From Gnetum montanum (lineage: Eukaryota > Streptophyta > Gnetopsida > Gnetales > Gnetaceae), in contig MNCI01002869.1 in NCBI GenBank assembly GCA_015680685.1, forward strand, positions 1-25,597: a stretch of 25,597 nucleotides of DNA, in the 5' to 3' direction. The notes beneath the pieces were generated by a model, which saw only the letters and a program-made list of their open reading frames with translations, ran no database searches and was not told where the DNA came from. A program made the translations under genes and the position numbers. Position 1 is the first letter of the stretch. Every line of letters starts with the position of its first letter. Shown one piece after another: positions 1 through 10,700 of the stretch.

Positions 1-98
1 TAAGGCGTGTTGGCACTTAGCCTGCAGAGTTCGACCGGATCGTGCATGTAACTCTCGTATTTGTATGGTTGAGTGTAGGGGTACCTCGCCACTCATCA
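1..98 (+). repeat. 3' end of the 5' LTR of the outer Athila-like element (truncated by window edge)
   Basis: This segment recurs at 23648-23745, with about 15 differences in 98 positions by eye, mostly transitions. Both copies end in ACTCATCA. Only this copy is followed by a primer-binding site, which marks it as the end of a 5' LTR on the + strand. The rest of the LTR lies to the left of the window. Confidence 0.85.
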
Positions 99-99
99 T

Positions 100-116
100 T
101 GGCACTGTTGCTGGGG
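100..116 (+). other. Primer-binding site of the outer element (tRNA-Asp type)
   Basis: TGGCACTGTTGCTGGGG lies one base after the LTR end. It matches the complement of the plant tRNA-Asp 3' end (TGGCGCCGTTGCCGGGG, recalled from general knowledge) at 14 of 17 positions. The three differences are all transitions. This primer type is familiar from Athila and related Ty3/gypsy elements. Confidence 0.75.
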
Positions 117-243
117 CCTAAGTTGTTTGTGTGCTAAGTAGAACATAGGAAATCATCCACATCATTGGGAAGCTTAAAAAAATCCTTAGGATTAATTAGA
201 GAAAAAATTTAAACAACAGTCAATAGCACACTGACAAGATAAA

Positions 244-1059
244 ATGTCTTCTTATTCTCATAAAAGCACTTCACCACCTAGGGATCACACAAGAGACAGT
301 TGGCAGTCTAACACACGTAACCAATAGTATCGGGTAGTGTATACTCATCACGATGAGTATATACCTAATTTTACTTTTATCCTCCATCAGGATGAACAAC
401 TGCGCTGGAGAGACTTGCAAGGTAACATAGTGTTACCTCTAGATCGTGCAGTCCCTAACATGCTCCTTCGTGCTCTTGCACAGATAGGTATGATGGAATT
501 ATATGCTGAATACATTATAGAAGATTTTGACACAAGGAATTACCATCCCACAGAAGCACAACATCAACGGGACTTGTGGTAGGAGAGCTACCATACATCG
601 TTGAAGGGCAAACGGCCCCATACTGCTTCACTCATCATAAGAGAAGTTAAGGGTGGTGAACCTATCTCAATAGGTTCTCCACAAAATGATGTTTCCCATC
701 CTAATGATAGTGAGGAGGTGGTGTATCAGAACCTGTGCTCCATGAAACACAACTCTGGTTCTGATGCCCATGAACACCAAGTATTCACTGAGGGAACAAA
801 AACACATGACAAGGATAGGAAATCTGATCGTCATCACAATTGGGGCCATAGCCACTAAAGAGAAGGTAAGAAACATCGTCATGGCAATGGTTCCCCTTCT
901 TCTTCCCCTTCATCACATCATTCGCCCTCTCCTTCCACATCAGGATGCAGTCACAAGGAGCACAATGATGAGGATAAGGGTAAGCAAAATGAAAGACCTC
1001 AACGAGAGAGTCGAGAGTGAGGACGAGGGCATTTGAGAGAATCAAGGCATGAAAGAAGG
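244..1059 (+). pseudogene. gag, N-terminal part, of the outer Athila-like element (interrupted)
   Basis: One reading frame runs from an ATG at 244 to 1059, broken by in-frame stops (near 325, 580, 856 and 1018) and by no frameshift I could find. The second half is rich in His, Ser, Arg and charged residues, like the linker regions of plant Gag proteins. It has no diagnostic motif by itself. The assignment comes from its position behind the LTR and primer-binding site, and from the frame resuming at 18442, where a recognisable Gag domain follows. The inner element inserted at 1059/1060. It is non-functional as it stands. Confidence 0.65.
1055..1059. other. Left target-site duplication of the inner element
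   Basis: GAAGG here and GTAGG at 18437-18441 flank the inner element (4 of 5 identical). If one copy is removed, the outer gag frame continues exactly from 1059 to 18442, which independently supports a 5-bp duplication. One base (18436) is left over between the apparent LTR end and the right copy. Confidence 0.6.
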
Positions 1060-1656
1060 TGTACCGCCTGAAATCGTCGCTTTCTGGCTGGAAGGAAAAC
1101 AGAGACCGTGGGATCGCAGGACTAGAACAGAAGACCCTGCCTTCGCCTGAGGGCGAGCTGGAATGCACGAAGGTAGAGTACCTTGGGTGGTCCACACGCG
1201 GATTAGACAAGGATTTCCCCACGCGTACGCAAAGTGCTATACGCTGGGTTATGCGTAAATGATGTAGCGAGCGTAAACAAAGCATAAACAGCGTAAAAAA
1301 AATGCGAACAGAGCGTGAGCATAAACGAGCGTGAATAGAATGCATGGGCCAAGTTGACGTAAAACTATAAAATGTAAACAATCTTATGTAGCAAATGTAA
1401 ACAATGGTATTACAGAGTCAAAGTATAGTGCACTGGTCTAATGCAGTCGTGAGGGAACACAAGGCGGACAAAAAGCCCCGACGTATGCAGGAATGACTCG
1501 GCTGGTTCGCAAGACAAGCGGAGCGTAGAGACTGTGTGTACGGCATACAGGGCTCTCTAGCGTAAGAGGGTTTCAGCTCTTGTGCATAGCATAAATGTTC
1601 TTTGGTGTGCTCCGGGATTTTTTTACCAACCTCCTCGGTGGAGTGGAAAATGAGGG

Positions 1657-1664
1657 TTTATATA
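1657..1664 (-). promoter_or_regulatory. TATA box in the left LTR
   Basis: On the - strand this reads TATATAAA followed by CCCTC, a typical plant TATA box, between the palindrome-rich U3 and the rest of the LTR. The same site is present in the right LTR at 17809-17816, which would drive the element's own transcript. Confidence 0.6.
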
Positions 1665-1744
1665 CAGGTTGTTACGCTAGACTCGGGTTAGGCGACACGT
1701 GGCGCGTTGACCGGGTGCATCCACTTTACAAATGTACAAAATGT

Positions 1745-2215
1745 TACATCTGCTGGGTGTATACGTTGGGCGTATACACTGCATCAGGTCAGCGTATACG
1801 CTGGGCATATACGCTAGGTGTGCTGGGCGTGTGTAAACTTGGAGATGCTGTGCTGATCATATACGCTGGTGAATGTTGGGCGTATACGCTGGTGAATGCT
1901 GGGCGTATATGCTGAAGGATACCCACTTGCTTCAATCCTTGCTCTTTGGTGTTGTCTTTATGCTGTCATTGAGACTTCATCGTCGGGCATGTACATCTGT
2001 GGCATCGAGCGTACAGGCGAGGCGTGTACACCAGGTGTGCGAGTTGAATGTCTACACTGGGCGTATACGCTGGGAATTCGAGCGTCTATGCTGGCAGGCG
2101 TATACGCTGTGGGTTCGAGCGTCTACGTTGGCAGGTGTATACACTGTGGGTTCGAGCGTCTACGCTGGGGATGTACTTGAGCGTAGACGCCGGGCGTATA
2201 CGCTGGCGTCGCATA
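1745..2215. repeat. Cluster of GCGTATACGC palindromes in U3 of the left LTR
   Basis: Perfect copies of the 10-bp palindrome start at 1792, 1880, 2061, 2098 and 2194. Many near copies occur between them, such as GCGTCTACGC and GCGTAGACGC, usually followed by TGG and at irregular spacing. The repeats generate spurious open frames rich in AYTL-like strings. Confidence 0.85.
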
Positions 2216-2321
2216 CTTAGTAAAAATGAAGCTTTTTGACCTCCAAAGTTGCAATGTGTGACACCAACTATAGCCATGGTTATCTGGGGTCCCAGGGACC
2301 CGCTTTTGCTGGGGAAGTACA

Positions 2322-3390
2322 GAGCTCGGAATTTTGTGGTGTTTCATTGGCCCCTCTTTGTTGATGCTTGGAGGAATAGACCCGAGAAGTGTCAACAAAG
2401 AAGTGCAAAACACCACAAGCAACTTGATGTAGACGTTGTCCTATGCCACCTGACTAGACGTTATCGCACCGTGTTCAGTAGTACAAGGGATCGGGAATGG
2501 AGGATTTTGTATCTGGGAGGTCAGGGAGATTGCGGGGATTGATGACTGGTCCAAGGAATTGTGCCGTGGATAGGGAATGCTTGGGTATGTGGCATGCTGA
2601 TCCTTGCCAATAGCCAATGTTTGAGCAGACTCGGAGTTCAGACATGCGATGTGTGTCCTTTGGTGGAACAGGACCCTCGGTTAGTTTTTCGAGAGAACCT
2701 GTTGACGGGGCCAAAGCCACGAGGGGATGTGTTACATTCTTTGGAAGAGCAGTGCTCATGTTCAGTGTTCAGGGGAGCCTGCTGGCGGGGAGCCAAAGCC
2801 ATGCAACAAGATGTTTCTTGACTATGTTGGACATGAGTACTTGGTTTTGAGACGACTGCCTTCCCACCTGGGGCTTATATGGGAAGTGCCCGGGGTCTCA
2901 TTTTCTTTTTTTGGAAAACTTTGCTTTGCTTTTGTACTCATGCGTAGGTGCTGTGCTGCGTATTTGCAGCTGCTTTAAAGCGATACAGTGTTTTAAATGT
3001 ACCGGGTGTGTCAAGGGGATGCCGAGATAAAGTGTGTTAGCGAATGGATAGGGAATGTTGTCGATGAATGGGGATGTACTAGTGAATGGTTTGATTTAGT
3101 CTTGCCCGGTATGCTGCGAACATTGTCTTATCTTGCTACTCATGACGAAATGCATCTTTGTATGAAACTTCCAGGTGTCATCCTGCAAACATAACGCCAA
3201 GGAGACAAGAAAATCGTGAGCAAATAGACGAGCTTAGACTTACATGGTGACCGATGGCAGAGAGGTGCTGAAGGATGGAAGGCACTGTATGTAGACAACA
3301 GCAGTACTAATAAGGGTAATTGATGGCGAGCGATGCAGTGAAGCTGATGGATGATCATGGCGGCAGATTGATGTGCCGGATGTGAACTTG
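2322..3390. other. Non-coding 3' region of the inner element, no gene seen
   Basis: This stretch lies between the left LTR and the first hairpin array, downstream of integrase in the element's own orientation. Open frames on both strands are short and show no recognisable motif. A short imperfect repeat pair is visible (about 2692-2722 and 2774-2805, sharing GGGGCCAAAGCCA-like text). It probably serves as untranslated 3' sequence of the element. Confidence 0.5.
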
Positions 3391-3612
3391 CCAGTTTATA
3401 GTCTTGGCAGACTATCATGGGTTAGTTTTTATATCATAGCCCACTGGACATTGCCTATTTAGCATCGTGGCAGACGTCACATTGCCAGTTTTTAGTCTTA
3501 GCGGACTGTGAAGAGGCTAGCTAGTTTACAGTCTTAGCGGACTCTGATGGTTGTGACGGTGACAGTTTACTGTCATGCCGGATGAATGCTAGTTTATTGT
3601 CCTTNCGCAAGC
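3391..3612 (+). repeat. Hairpin array A, 21-nt units next to the integrase end
   Basis: Units follow the plan AGTTTNN + 4-nt arm + 6-nt loop + 4-nt arm. Clear units start at 3393, 3487 and 3523 with arms AGTC/GACT and loops TTGGCA or TTAGCG; the first extends to a 6-bp stem, ATAGTC/GACTAT. A weaker unit at 3564 pairs TGTC with GATG through two wobbles. A decayed unit at 3591 contains the N at 3605. Degenerate copies occur near 3424 and 3457. Confidence 0.75.
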
Positions 3613-4754
3613 TCATTCCCTTCCATGTCGGCTAGCTTGAATGCACCATTATCGAATGCTTTGATGACCACATAAGGCCCTTCCCAGTTGGCTGAGAATT
3701 TGTTCGGGTGTTCCCGAACAGCCTTGAGCATGAGGTCGCCTTCTTGGATGGGGCGCTTGTTGATGTCATGTCGATGTCGTTGCCGTTGCTGTTTTTGGTA
3801 CCATTCGATCTGGTCGACCGCGCGTACGCATTCCTCTTCCGCCAAATCGAGGTCAGTGATACGTAGATTATTGTTTTGCTCGTCGTCGAGGAGTCCGGAG
3901 AGTATGATCCTTAACGATGGTACCTATAATTCTAGAGGTAAAACAACTTCTGAACCGTAAACAAGACTATATGGCGTTTTACCTGTCGACGTTCGGTGTG
4001 TAGTGTGATATGCCCATAACACGTACATTAATTGCTCGTGCCATTTTCTTTTGCTCTGGGTTAGCATTTTCTTAAGTATGGTAATGATCGTCTTATTTGT
4101 TGCTTCTGCTTACCCATTGCTCTGAGGATAGTAAGGGGAGGAAAACGAGTGTTTGATCCCCAGACTGTCGCAGAAAGTTTTTGTTTCGACACTGCTAAAT
4201 TGTGGCCTGTTGTTAGTGATGATTGTCATGGGAATGCCGTAACGGGTTACTATGTTTTCAAGGATGAAATTGCACACGTGTTTGGATGTGGTTTTTCGAA
4301 GGGGAACAGCTTCTACCCACTTCGTGAAATATTCAGTGGCGGTTATGATAAAACCATGCCCTGCAGAAGATGAGGGTGTTATCGGGCCGACAAGGTCCAA
4401 TCCCCATTTTTGGAAGGGCCACGTGATTTACGCTGTGTGCAACTCATTCGATGAGACATGGATTAGGTTACTATGCTTTTGGCAAGTGTCGCATGTTTTA
4501 ACCTTGGAGAGACAATCATATTCCATATGCGGCCAATAATAGCCTAATCATCTTATTTTCGTGGCCATGGCTTTTGGCACTATGTGTCCTCCGCATAGTC
4601 CCTCATGTATTTGTTCAACTATGGTTTGGGCATCAGTACTACTAACGCATGTTAGCAATATGCCTTCGTAGGATCGACGACATAGTGTGTCCCCTACGAG
4701 GGTGTATTACCTAGAACGTTTTCGCACTGCATCCTTCTTTGCATGCGTTAGATG
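3604..4754 (-). pseudogene. Integrase region of the inner Tat-type element (inactivated)
   Basis: Integrase splices the cDNA into the genome. On the - strand the region reads, in order: a His/Cys zinc-binding region (HEGLCGGH, then CDTCQKH), a catalytic core opening with GLDLVGPI (Asp at 4395-4397), a segment TIITNNRPQF where the family normally has TDNGPQF, and YYPQSNG followed by a stop and AEATN, which keeps the catalytic Glu. A GPY/F-like piece (WEGPYVV) follows near the end, and no chromodomain is visible. The second catalytic Asp is changed to Asn at 4212-4214. In-frame stops occur at about 4107, 4428 and further upstream, and there are no frameshifts relative to RT. Broken and non-functional. 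Confidence 0.88.
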
Positions 4755-5340
4755 TCATGGTGTTTCACCATGTAGAAGGTACTTTTTTATGTCATCATAC
4801 CATTCCACCGCATGTGTTGTACTAACAGATGCAATTGGCAATGTGTCGAGGGTATTGATTAGTGGTTCGGTACAGTTGATTACGGAGCTTGGTAGGGCAT
4901 GGAACATGTTGGGCAATATATTTAGCGCTAATGTGGCTAACGTGTCTGTGATGGTGTTATCGTTTCGAGAGATGTGTTGCACATCAATGTTTTCGAACTG
5001 CCTCATTAGGTGTTTTGCCAAGTCACAGTATGGTTGTAAGTGTTGGGCTTTACATGTGTAGACGTCTGTGACTTGGTTTAGGACTAGTTGTGAATCCCCT
5101 CTGACTACAAGCCGTGTGATGTCTGAAGCCAGTGCGGCCGCGAGGCCTCTAAGGAGACCTTCATATTCTGCTATGATATTCGTACAATGAAAGTTGAAGC
5201 GGTAGGCAAAGGGTCAGATCTCCCCAGAGGGATAGGTGATGACAGCGGCCGCACTTCCTCCTCGAGAGGTGGATGCTCCATCAAAGTTTAGGATGGCGTC
5301 ATAATCTTGGGGCACTATGTCTATGGTGTTTATGTTCTCA
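4755..5340 (-). pseudogene. Second, archaeal-like RNase H (RVT_3 type) of the inner element
   Basis: This domain sits between the ordinary RNase H and integrase. It shows the four acidic positions of the fold: NFDGAS (Asp near 5280), AEYEGL (Glu), VRGDSQL (Asp) and NDNTITDTLA (Asp near 4946). Possession of this extra RNase H is an established mark of the Tat lineage of plant Ty3/gypsy elements, where it is thought to replace or assist the weakened original RNase H. A stop at about 5211-5213 splits the domain here, so it is inactive as annotated. The frame matches that of RT and integrase. Confidence 0.85.
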
Positions 5341-5379
5341 TCTGGGAATTCTGGGTCTATGGTTGCTCGATCACGTGTT

Positions 5380-6887
5380 GGTGACGTGGCCATTTGACCT
5401 GCTATGGCTTGACCCTTGACTGATGATTGCGCTACATAGTACAGGTCAAACTCGGCTATCATGGCTTTCCACCGGGCTATTCGACTCGTTTCGTAAATGT
5501 TCCCTGTTATAGCTCTCAGTACATTGTCCTTACAGATTATGTAGACTTGATTACGGAAGAGGTAATGTTGCCATTTTCTTAGAGAAAAGACTAAAGCTAA
5601 ACATGACTTCTCCACGTCGTTGTACTTCTTTTCATGGGCAACTAAGGCATGCCTCAAGTAGTATACAGGGACTTCGGTTCCGTCATCTTGTTTTTGACAA
5701 AGCATAGACACGATGGATGATTCCGAAGTGGCAAGGTAGATGTAAAACGGTTTGTTGTTTTGGGGCAGGTAAACCATAGGCAGTCGGGCAAGTGTTGTTT
5801 TGATGTTTTCGAACGCTTCCTGACACTGCGGAGTCCATTCAAAATGGACATTTTTACGTAACAGGTGGTTCATAGGTTTCAGTTTTTCCGTCAATTTTTC
5901 TATGAAGCGCCTGATGAATTGTAGTCTACCTTGCAGACCTCGAAGTTCGGTAAGGTTATTGGGTGGTTTCAGACTGGTGATGGCCTTAACCTTATCGGGG
6001 TCTACTCATATCCCTGCTTCTGAGGCTATGAATCCAAGCATTTTTCTTGTTTTGACACCAAAGACACATTTTTTTAGGTTAAGTCTTAGTTCATACTTTA
6101 AACAACGCTTTAAGACTAAGTCGAGGTCCTGTACATGTTGTTCGGTCATTTTTGACTTAATCATGATCTCATCCACATAATCATTGAGCGACTGTAGCAT
6201 ATAATCACTGAAGATAAATGTCATGGCTCTTTGATATGTGGCCCCTGCGTTCTTGAGACCGAAGGGCATCATGATGTAACAAAAAGTTCCCCATGGGGTC
6301 ATAAAGGTGGTTCGAAGTTGATGTTCCGGGTTGATGCGTATTTGGTTGTATCCCGAAAAACCATCCATAAAAGATAGCAGGGTATGTCCGGCAATCGAGT
6401 CAATGAGTTGATCGATGCTGGGTAGGGGAAAGTCATCTTTTATGGTTGCTACATTTAAATCTCGGAAGTCAATGCATAAGCAAATGATTCCATTTTTCTT
6501 CGAGACGATGACCATGTTTGACACCCACTCGGTGTAATCAACGGCTCGAATGAAACCAGCTTGGTAAAGCTTGGTGATCTCATTGCGAACTGCCAATGCC
6601 ACCTCAAGTCTAACTTTTCATGCCTTTTGTTTTACCGGTCTTAGTTTGGGATCGAGGATAATATTGTGTTGGACAATTCTAGGATCTAGCCTGGGCATGT
6701 CTGTATAGAACCAAGCGAATGCTTTCATGTTTTCCCTAAGTACATTCTCAATGTCTTTCGCTAGTTGTGGTTGCAGTATGGCACTTAATTTTAATACTTT
6801 GATTTCTCCATCAAGCATGGTAATGGGGGTTTCAGCTAACAGGTCTTCGGTGATTTTTTCGGCCTCTATGTCAAGGAATTTCGTCAT
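5380..6887 (-). pseudogene. Reverse transcriptase plus Ty3/gypsy RNase H of the inner element (inactivated)
   Basis: On the - strand the order is: a pre-RT segment with MKAFAW and MPRLDP, WVSNMVIVSKKNG, CIDFRDLN, DDFPLP, LSFMDGFSGYNQI, TPWGTFCY, MPFGLKNAGATYQRAM, then YVDE, then an RNase H with PFYIYLATSESS and KKYNDVEKSCLALVF. These are classic Ty3/gypsy reverse transcriptase and RNase H landmarks. The catalytic YVDD has become YVDE (6168-6170 encodes Glu). The RNase H start PFYIYLATSESS also lacks the usual first Asp (normally ..DAS..). In-frame stops fall near 6003-6005 and 6615-6617. It is decayed, but one frame is kept throughout. Confidence 0.9.
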
Positions 6888-6914
6888 ACCTTCATAATCG
6901 TCTATGGTTTGCCG

Positions 6915-7163
6915 TGTTCAGGCTATGAACATGTCGTCCCTTGGTGAACTTACATTGATGAAATTTATGTTAATGTCCCGCATGATGTTGCCGTATGGTC
7001 CATCCATGGTTAACAGCGCAGTTAAATGCTGACAGTCCATTGAGCTTGCCCCTGCCAATAAATGGAGAGCTGCATGAGCAAAGGGGGATCGTTCTGCATC
7101 TTTTGGTAATTTCAAACTATGTGTACGTGTATAATGGTGGATTATCGTCACACCTAGATGCAT
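6915..7163 (-). pseudogene. Upstream end of the pol frame, before RT
   Basis: This short open segment stays in frame with RT (distance a multiple of three) but is separated from it by a stop at 6915-6917. It contains MDGPYGNIMRDININF, reminiscent of linker sequence ahead of RT in Tat elements. Its 5' edge coincides with the start of hairpin array B, so the pol block appears to begin right at the cassette boundary. I recognise no catalytic motif. Confidence 0.5.
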
Positions 7164-7307
7164 GGCAGATTAAGGCCATACCGGGCTGTGAGTGGCAATT
7201 TAAGGCCATACCGGGCCATGAGTGGTAGTTTAAGGCCATACCGGGCCGTCATCGGATGGGGAAATGGCAGTTTAAGGCCGTACCGGGCCATAATGGTGGT
7301 TTAAACT
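7163..7307 (+). repeat. Hairpin array B at the left edge of the cassette
   Basis: Four units are present, three spaced 30 bp apart and the last at 42 bp. Each reads AGTTTAA-like, then GGCC, a 6-nt loop (ATACCG or GTACCG), then GGCC. Arms lie at 7174-7177/7184-7187, 7204-7207/7214-7217, 7234-7237/7244-7247 and 7276-7279/7286-7289. The first unit has GGCT as its 3' arm, a G-U wobble if transcribed from the + strand. Confidence 0.85.
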
Positions 7308-7500
7308 AGCGTAAACGTGTAAAATGGGGTCCATGGAGAAACCAGGACGCACTAATCTCTATTTTACTTAATTTTTAGTTAATTTTTATCGCTTTTGGGC
7401 AAATTTTGGCGAAAAATAAGCAAAAAAGGCAAAAAAAAACTGAGCAATGGTGGCGTAAGCGGTGGCGGCGTCAGCGTCAGCATCAGCATCATTGGGGTGC
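7308..7500 (+). other. Upstream region of the antisense gene
   Basis: An A/T-rich stretch (7340-7440, with a long A run near 7430) is followed by GGCG/CAGC-rich triplet-like text leading to the TATA box. No coding motif is seen. It probably forms the proximal promoter of the gene starting at 7766. Confidence 0.4.
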
Positions 7501-7507
7501 TATATAA
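7501..7507 (+). promoter_or_regulatory. TATA box of the antisense gene
   Basis: TATATAA stands about 265 bases ahead of the chosen ATG (7766). Transcription would be expected to start about 30 bases downstream (near 7530-7540). The leader would then contain several GCGTAGACGC-type motifs (7560-7760). Confidence 0.6.
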
Positions 7508-7551
7508 ACGGAAAGGGGGTCCATTTGTTTCTTACTTTGAAAGCAACAGCG

Positions 7552-7765
7552 TAAGCGACAGAGCGCAACCTGCTAAAGCGTAAGCGTAAGCGTAAACCTG
7601 CCCCCAGCGTAGACGCCGACGAGAGACCCTAGCGTAGACGCCAAAGATTAAACCCCAGCGTAGACGTGGAGTGACCCTAGCGTACACGCTGAAGAGTGGA
7701 CTTGCAAGCGCCAGCGTAGACAATTGCTCAGCGTAAACTTACATCGACAGCGTAGATAATCGGAG
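7552..7765 (+). repeat. GCGTAGACGC-type motifs in the 5' leader of the antisense gene
   Basis: Degenerate copies of the element-wide palindrome (GCGTAAGC, GCGTAGACGC, GCGTACACGC) recur about every 20-30 bases between the inferred transcription start and the ATG at 7766. Confidence 0.65.
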
Positions 7766-10700
7766 ATGGGCAAGGGGAAGGAAGTGGAGGGCCAGGGAAG
7801 GAAGGGTCCCGATTTGACCTTCACGGAGGAGACGGAAGCCATGCTGCATGGCCTGCCCAAGCCAAAGATCCTGTCGTGGCCTGTGACGTCCCACAGGTAG
7901 GCTCCGATCCCTACCTCTGTTGTTTCTGTGCTATCTTTTGTTTGTAGCGTAGACAGTCTCGGCGTATACGTCGGTGGTAGAGGGTTTTAGGTGTATGGGT
8001 TGTCGGCATATATACCGAGCATCATTTTATAATGTAAACCACTCTTTATTGGTGAAATTTTTGTCAGCGTAATTTATTTATCATTGGCGTAACTTCTGTT
8101 TACGACGTATACGCCGCGGGTTTGCTTAGCGTACACGCTGGGCGTGCGCGACTACTTTTACAGCCTAAACTCGATTTTCACGTCTCTGGCGTAGACTATT
8201 TACGCTGAAAGTGAACTTGGGCGTATACACCGAGGGTTTGCTCAGCGTATACGCTGGGCGTGCGCGACTGCTTTTACAACCTAAACTCGATTTTCACGTC
8301 TCTGGTGTAGACTGCTTACGCTGAAAGTGAACTTGGGCGTATACGCCGAGGGTTTGCTCACCGTATACGCTGGGCGTGATGGGGTTTGGGTGTCAGCGTA
8401 AAGTCGATTGCCGTCAGCGTAGACACTGAGTTGGGTAGCGTATACGCTGAGTTAAATTGCGTTTTTTTACACTAAGTGTTGTCAGTTTGGCTGGCGTATA
8501 CGCTCTGTGTGTAGCGTATACGCTGGGCGTAAATAGTTAGTTGATTTTTGAATTTTTCCGATTTATGATGCAAACTTTCGTCTTATTGTGACATCGCGAT
8601 TGGTTGCAGGGATAGTAAACGCTTCCTCATTGTCGTTGAACTCGTCGGGGTATTGGCATGGGCTGGCCCCGTTGAGGATGGCGAGGTTCCCCCGGACCTA
8701 ACTATGGATGAAAACGGGGTTTGGTTCCAGGAAGGTACATGTGGCTTCTTGCCCTTCTTGTTAGATAATTTTGAGGTGGCTATATGGTCGAGTTTTGACG
8801 AAGTGACTGCACAGAGTGTGGTTGATGCAATGCTGCCGGGGGCTACCGAGGGTGTCATGGTCTTCATAGAAGACATTGACGAGGGACCGTTTGTTAGTGA
8901 GGATGGCACCACTCGTGGGCCTAAGTCAACACACCTATTGACATGCGTGTGGGCATTATTGCCACGAGGGCTGGACTACCTCAATAATACGTTGTTCATA
9001 GCCGCCCATGCGCATACCCTGTTCCAGAACCCTCTTGGCACAATGTACCGAGTGGCCAGGTAGGACTATTTGAATTTATTGCTTTGCCTATCCCCGTTTA
9101 GTGTTTTCCTCTTGTTTTAACGCACATTTGTTTGCAGGCCGAAGACCAACCCAGACGGGATCCTTATGGAGGATGAAGGGCTAGCCCTTGCTCGCACTGC
9201 TCTGGAGGCCTTCATGACGGGCCCCACTCTTCGTGGGACCGTACTGGCTCAGACCAAGGGTTCGATGGCCCATTTTCATAAGCAGTTTTCCAGGGCCTTT
9301 CCAATGTGCGAAGCCCGTGGGTGGCTTCATGAAGACTGGACAGATCAGGGGCCAGTCTTCCCTCATAAATTTGGCAGCACCTCTAAGTCTGCCACTAACG
9401 GTAAGTGATAACATTTCATAGCTGTGTTAGTGGGTTTGTTCAACTGCTCGGAGTTATGCTAATATGGTCATTGTAACTTGTTTTAACAGTTAATGCACCT
9501 CCCGGAGGAGATCCCGTGACAACAGGACGGACTAAGACTACTTTGTCAATGAAGTTTGGGGAGGTAGCAAAGGCGCAGAAGTGGCTGCGTAAGAAAGCTC
9601 CCTCGTTCCTCACTCGTTGCCTGGACGATGCGGGCCTCCTGGAGCTTTTCATGATGCCTAGCCCTGACGTCTCAATCGGGGAGATGATTGGGATCATAGA
9701 CTCTTTTAATAAGTCTGTCTCACAGTACAGCACCTGGATTAAGGGTGTCAAGGTGGTGTTTCATCTGTCGCCTGTGTTCTTTTCCAACTTGTTTGGCGTA
9801 CTGGCAGATGGCCTACCCGTAGTGTTGGACAGATCTCATAAGGAGCTCCAGATTATCCGTGAGCTGGAGTCTTGGCTAGGCATGGCCAAAAGCACCAAGG
9901 GATTCCCGATGCAGGGGAAAGCGAAAGTTGTAGAGGTGAATGAATTATACCCCTTGTTTCTGGCACGGATGTTCCCGAAAACACTTTCCCAGGTGAGGTG
10001 CCTTGGGGTTGAGGTTGTCCGCATCATGCGAACTATCTTGGAAACTGGCATGTGGTATAACTGGGCTCAATTTTTGTTGGTGGGCCTGCACAAGGAGATA
10101 GTGCGGTTGCATTCAAATATCGAAGCACAATCTCACTTCACCTTTGCCTTCTTCGCCGGTTATCTCCGCCGTTTTGCCGAGTTTCTTGTGGTTCGCGCAG
10201 ACAACAAGTTTGTTCTGCGAGATCGGGGTCAACTATCTCGCCCGTGGGTCAACCACTTGTTTGCGACAGCCAAATCCCAAGATGCCCTAGAAGCTATCGA
10301 TGAATCCGTTTCTGTTACTATGGGAGGATCATCTGGCGGTTCAATCCACACATGGGATAGTCTGGGATTGGAGCCGGATGATGTACCTTTAACAGCTAGG
10401 CGGGCAAAACGAGTTATCAAGGAAACCATCGGCCGAGGCAAGTTGAAGTTAAAAAGGTCCGACCATCCGATGGAGGAGGTTACCGATGTCAGGCAGCCAC
10501 GTGTGAAGTGCATATGCTTCAAGATGCCTGGTAAGCGAGGCTCACCTGCTTATTATTTCATCATCTTTGTTTGTTGATTGACTCTTATTTCGATTGCTTA
10601 CGTGTTGTCGCCTTTTTTTGGCTTGAAAAAGTGAGGAAGCAGGCTTTGGAGACCATCACAGAGGAGGAGGAGATGAATATAGAGAAAAACAATAGGAAGG

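Larger units (their letters stand above)
1060..2321 (-). repeat. Left LTR (3' LTR) of the inner Tat-type element
   Basis: This roughly 1.26-kb block is repeated in direct orientation at 17212-18435. It begins TGTACCGC and ends in CA. About 15 mismatches occur in the first 225 aligned bases by eye, mostly transitions. The outer part (about 1745-2215) is packed with GCGTATACGC-type palindromes and corresponds to U3 of the - strand element. No convincing polypurine tract lies just inside the 2321 boundary, so that edge is less certain than the 1060 edge. Confidence 0.88.

Noticed and set aside
785-1381. 198-codon minus-strand open frame crossing the left LTR edge
   Set aside because: It spans the junction between outer gag and inner LTR. 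The same LTR part is open again at 17240-17533, so it is repeat-derived chance.
1595-2239. Several overlapping open frames rich in AYTL, SSVYAG and WAYTL strings
   Set aside because: They are direct translations of the GCGTATACGC repeats and appear in both LTRs. There are no start context or protein features.
2249-2978. Plus-strand open frames between the left LTR and array A
   Set aside because: Short, overlapping, without recognisable motifs or splice structure. Treated as non-coding.
3604-3845. Chromodomain after integrase
   Set aside because: Only the GPY/F-like segment is visible before the frame runs into array A. The Tat lineage normally lacks a chromodomain.
7163-7307. Possible CRISPR-like array (30-bp period)
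   Set aside because: Spacers are short, the period is not constant and repeats vary in step. The setting is a plant retrotransposon. Hairpin minisatellite is the better reading.
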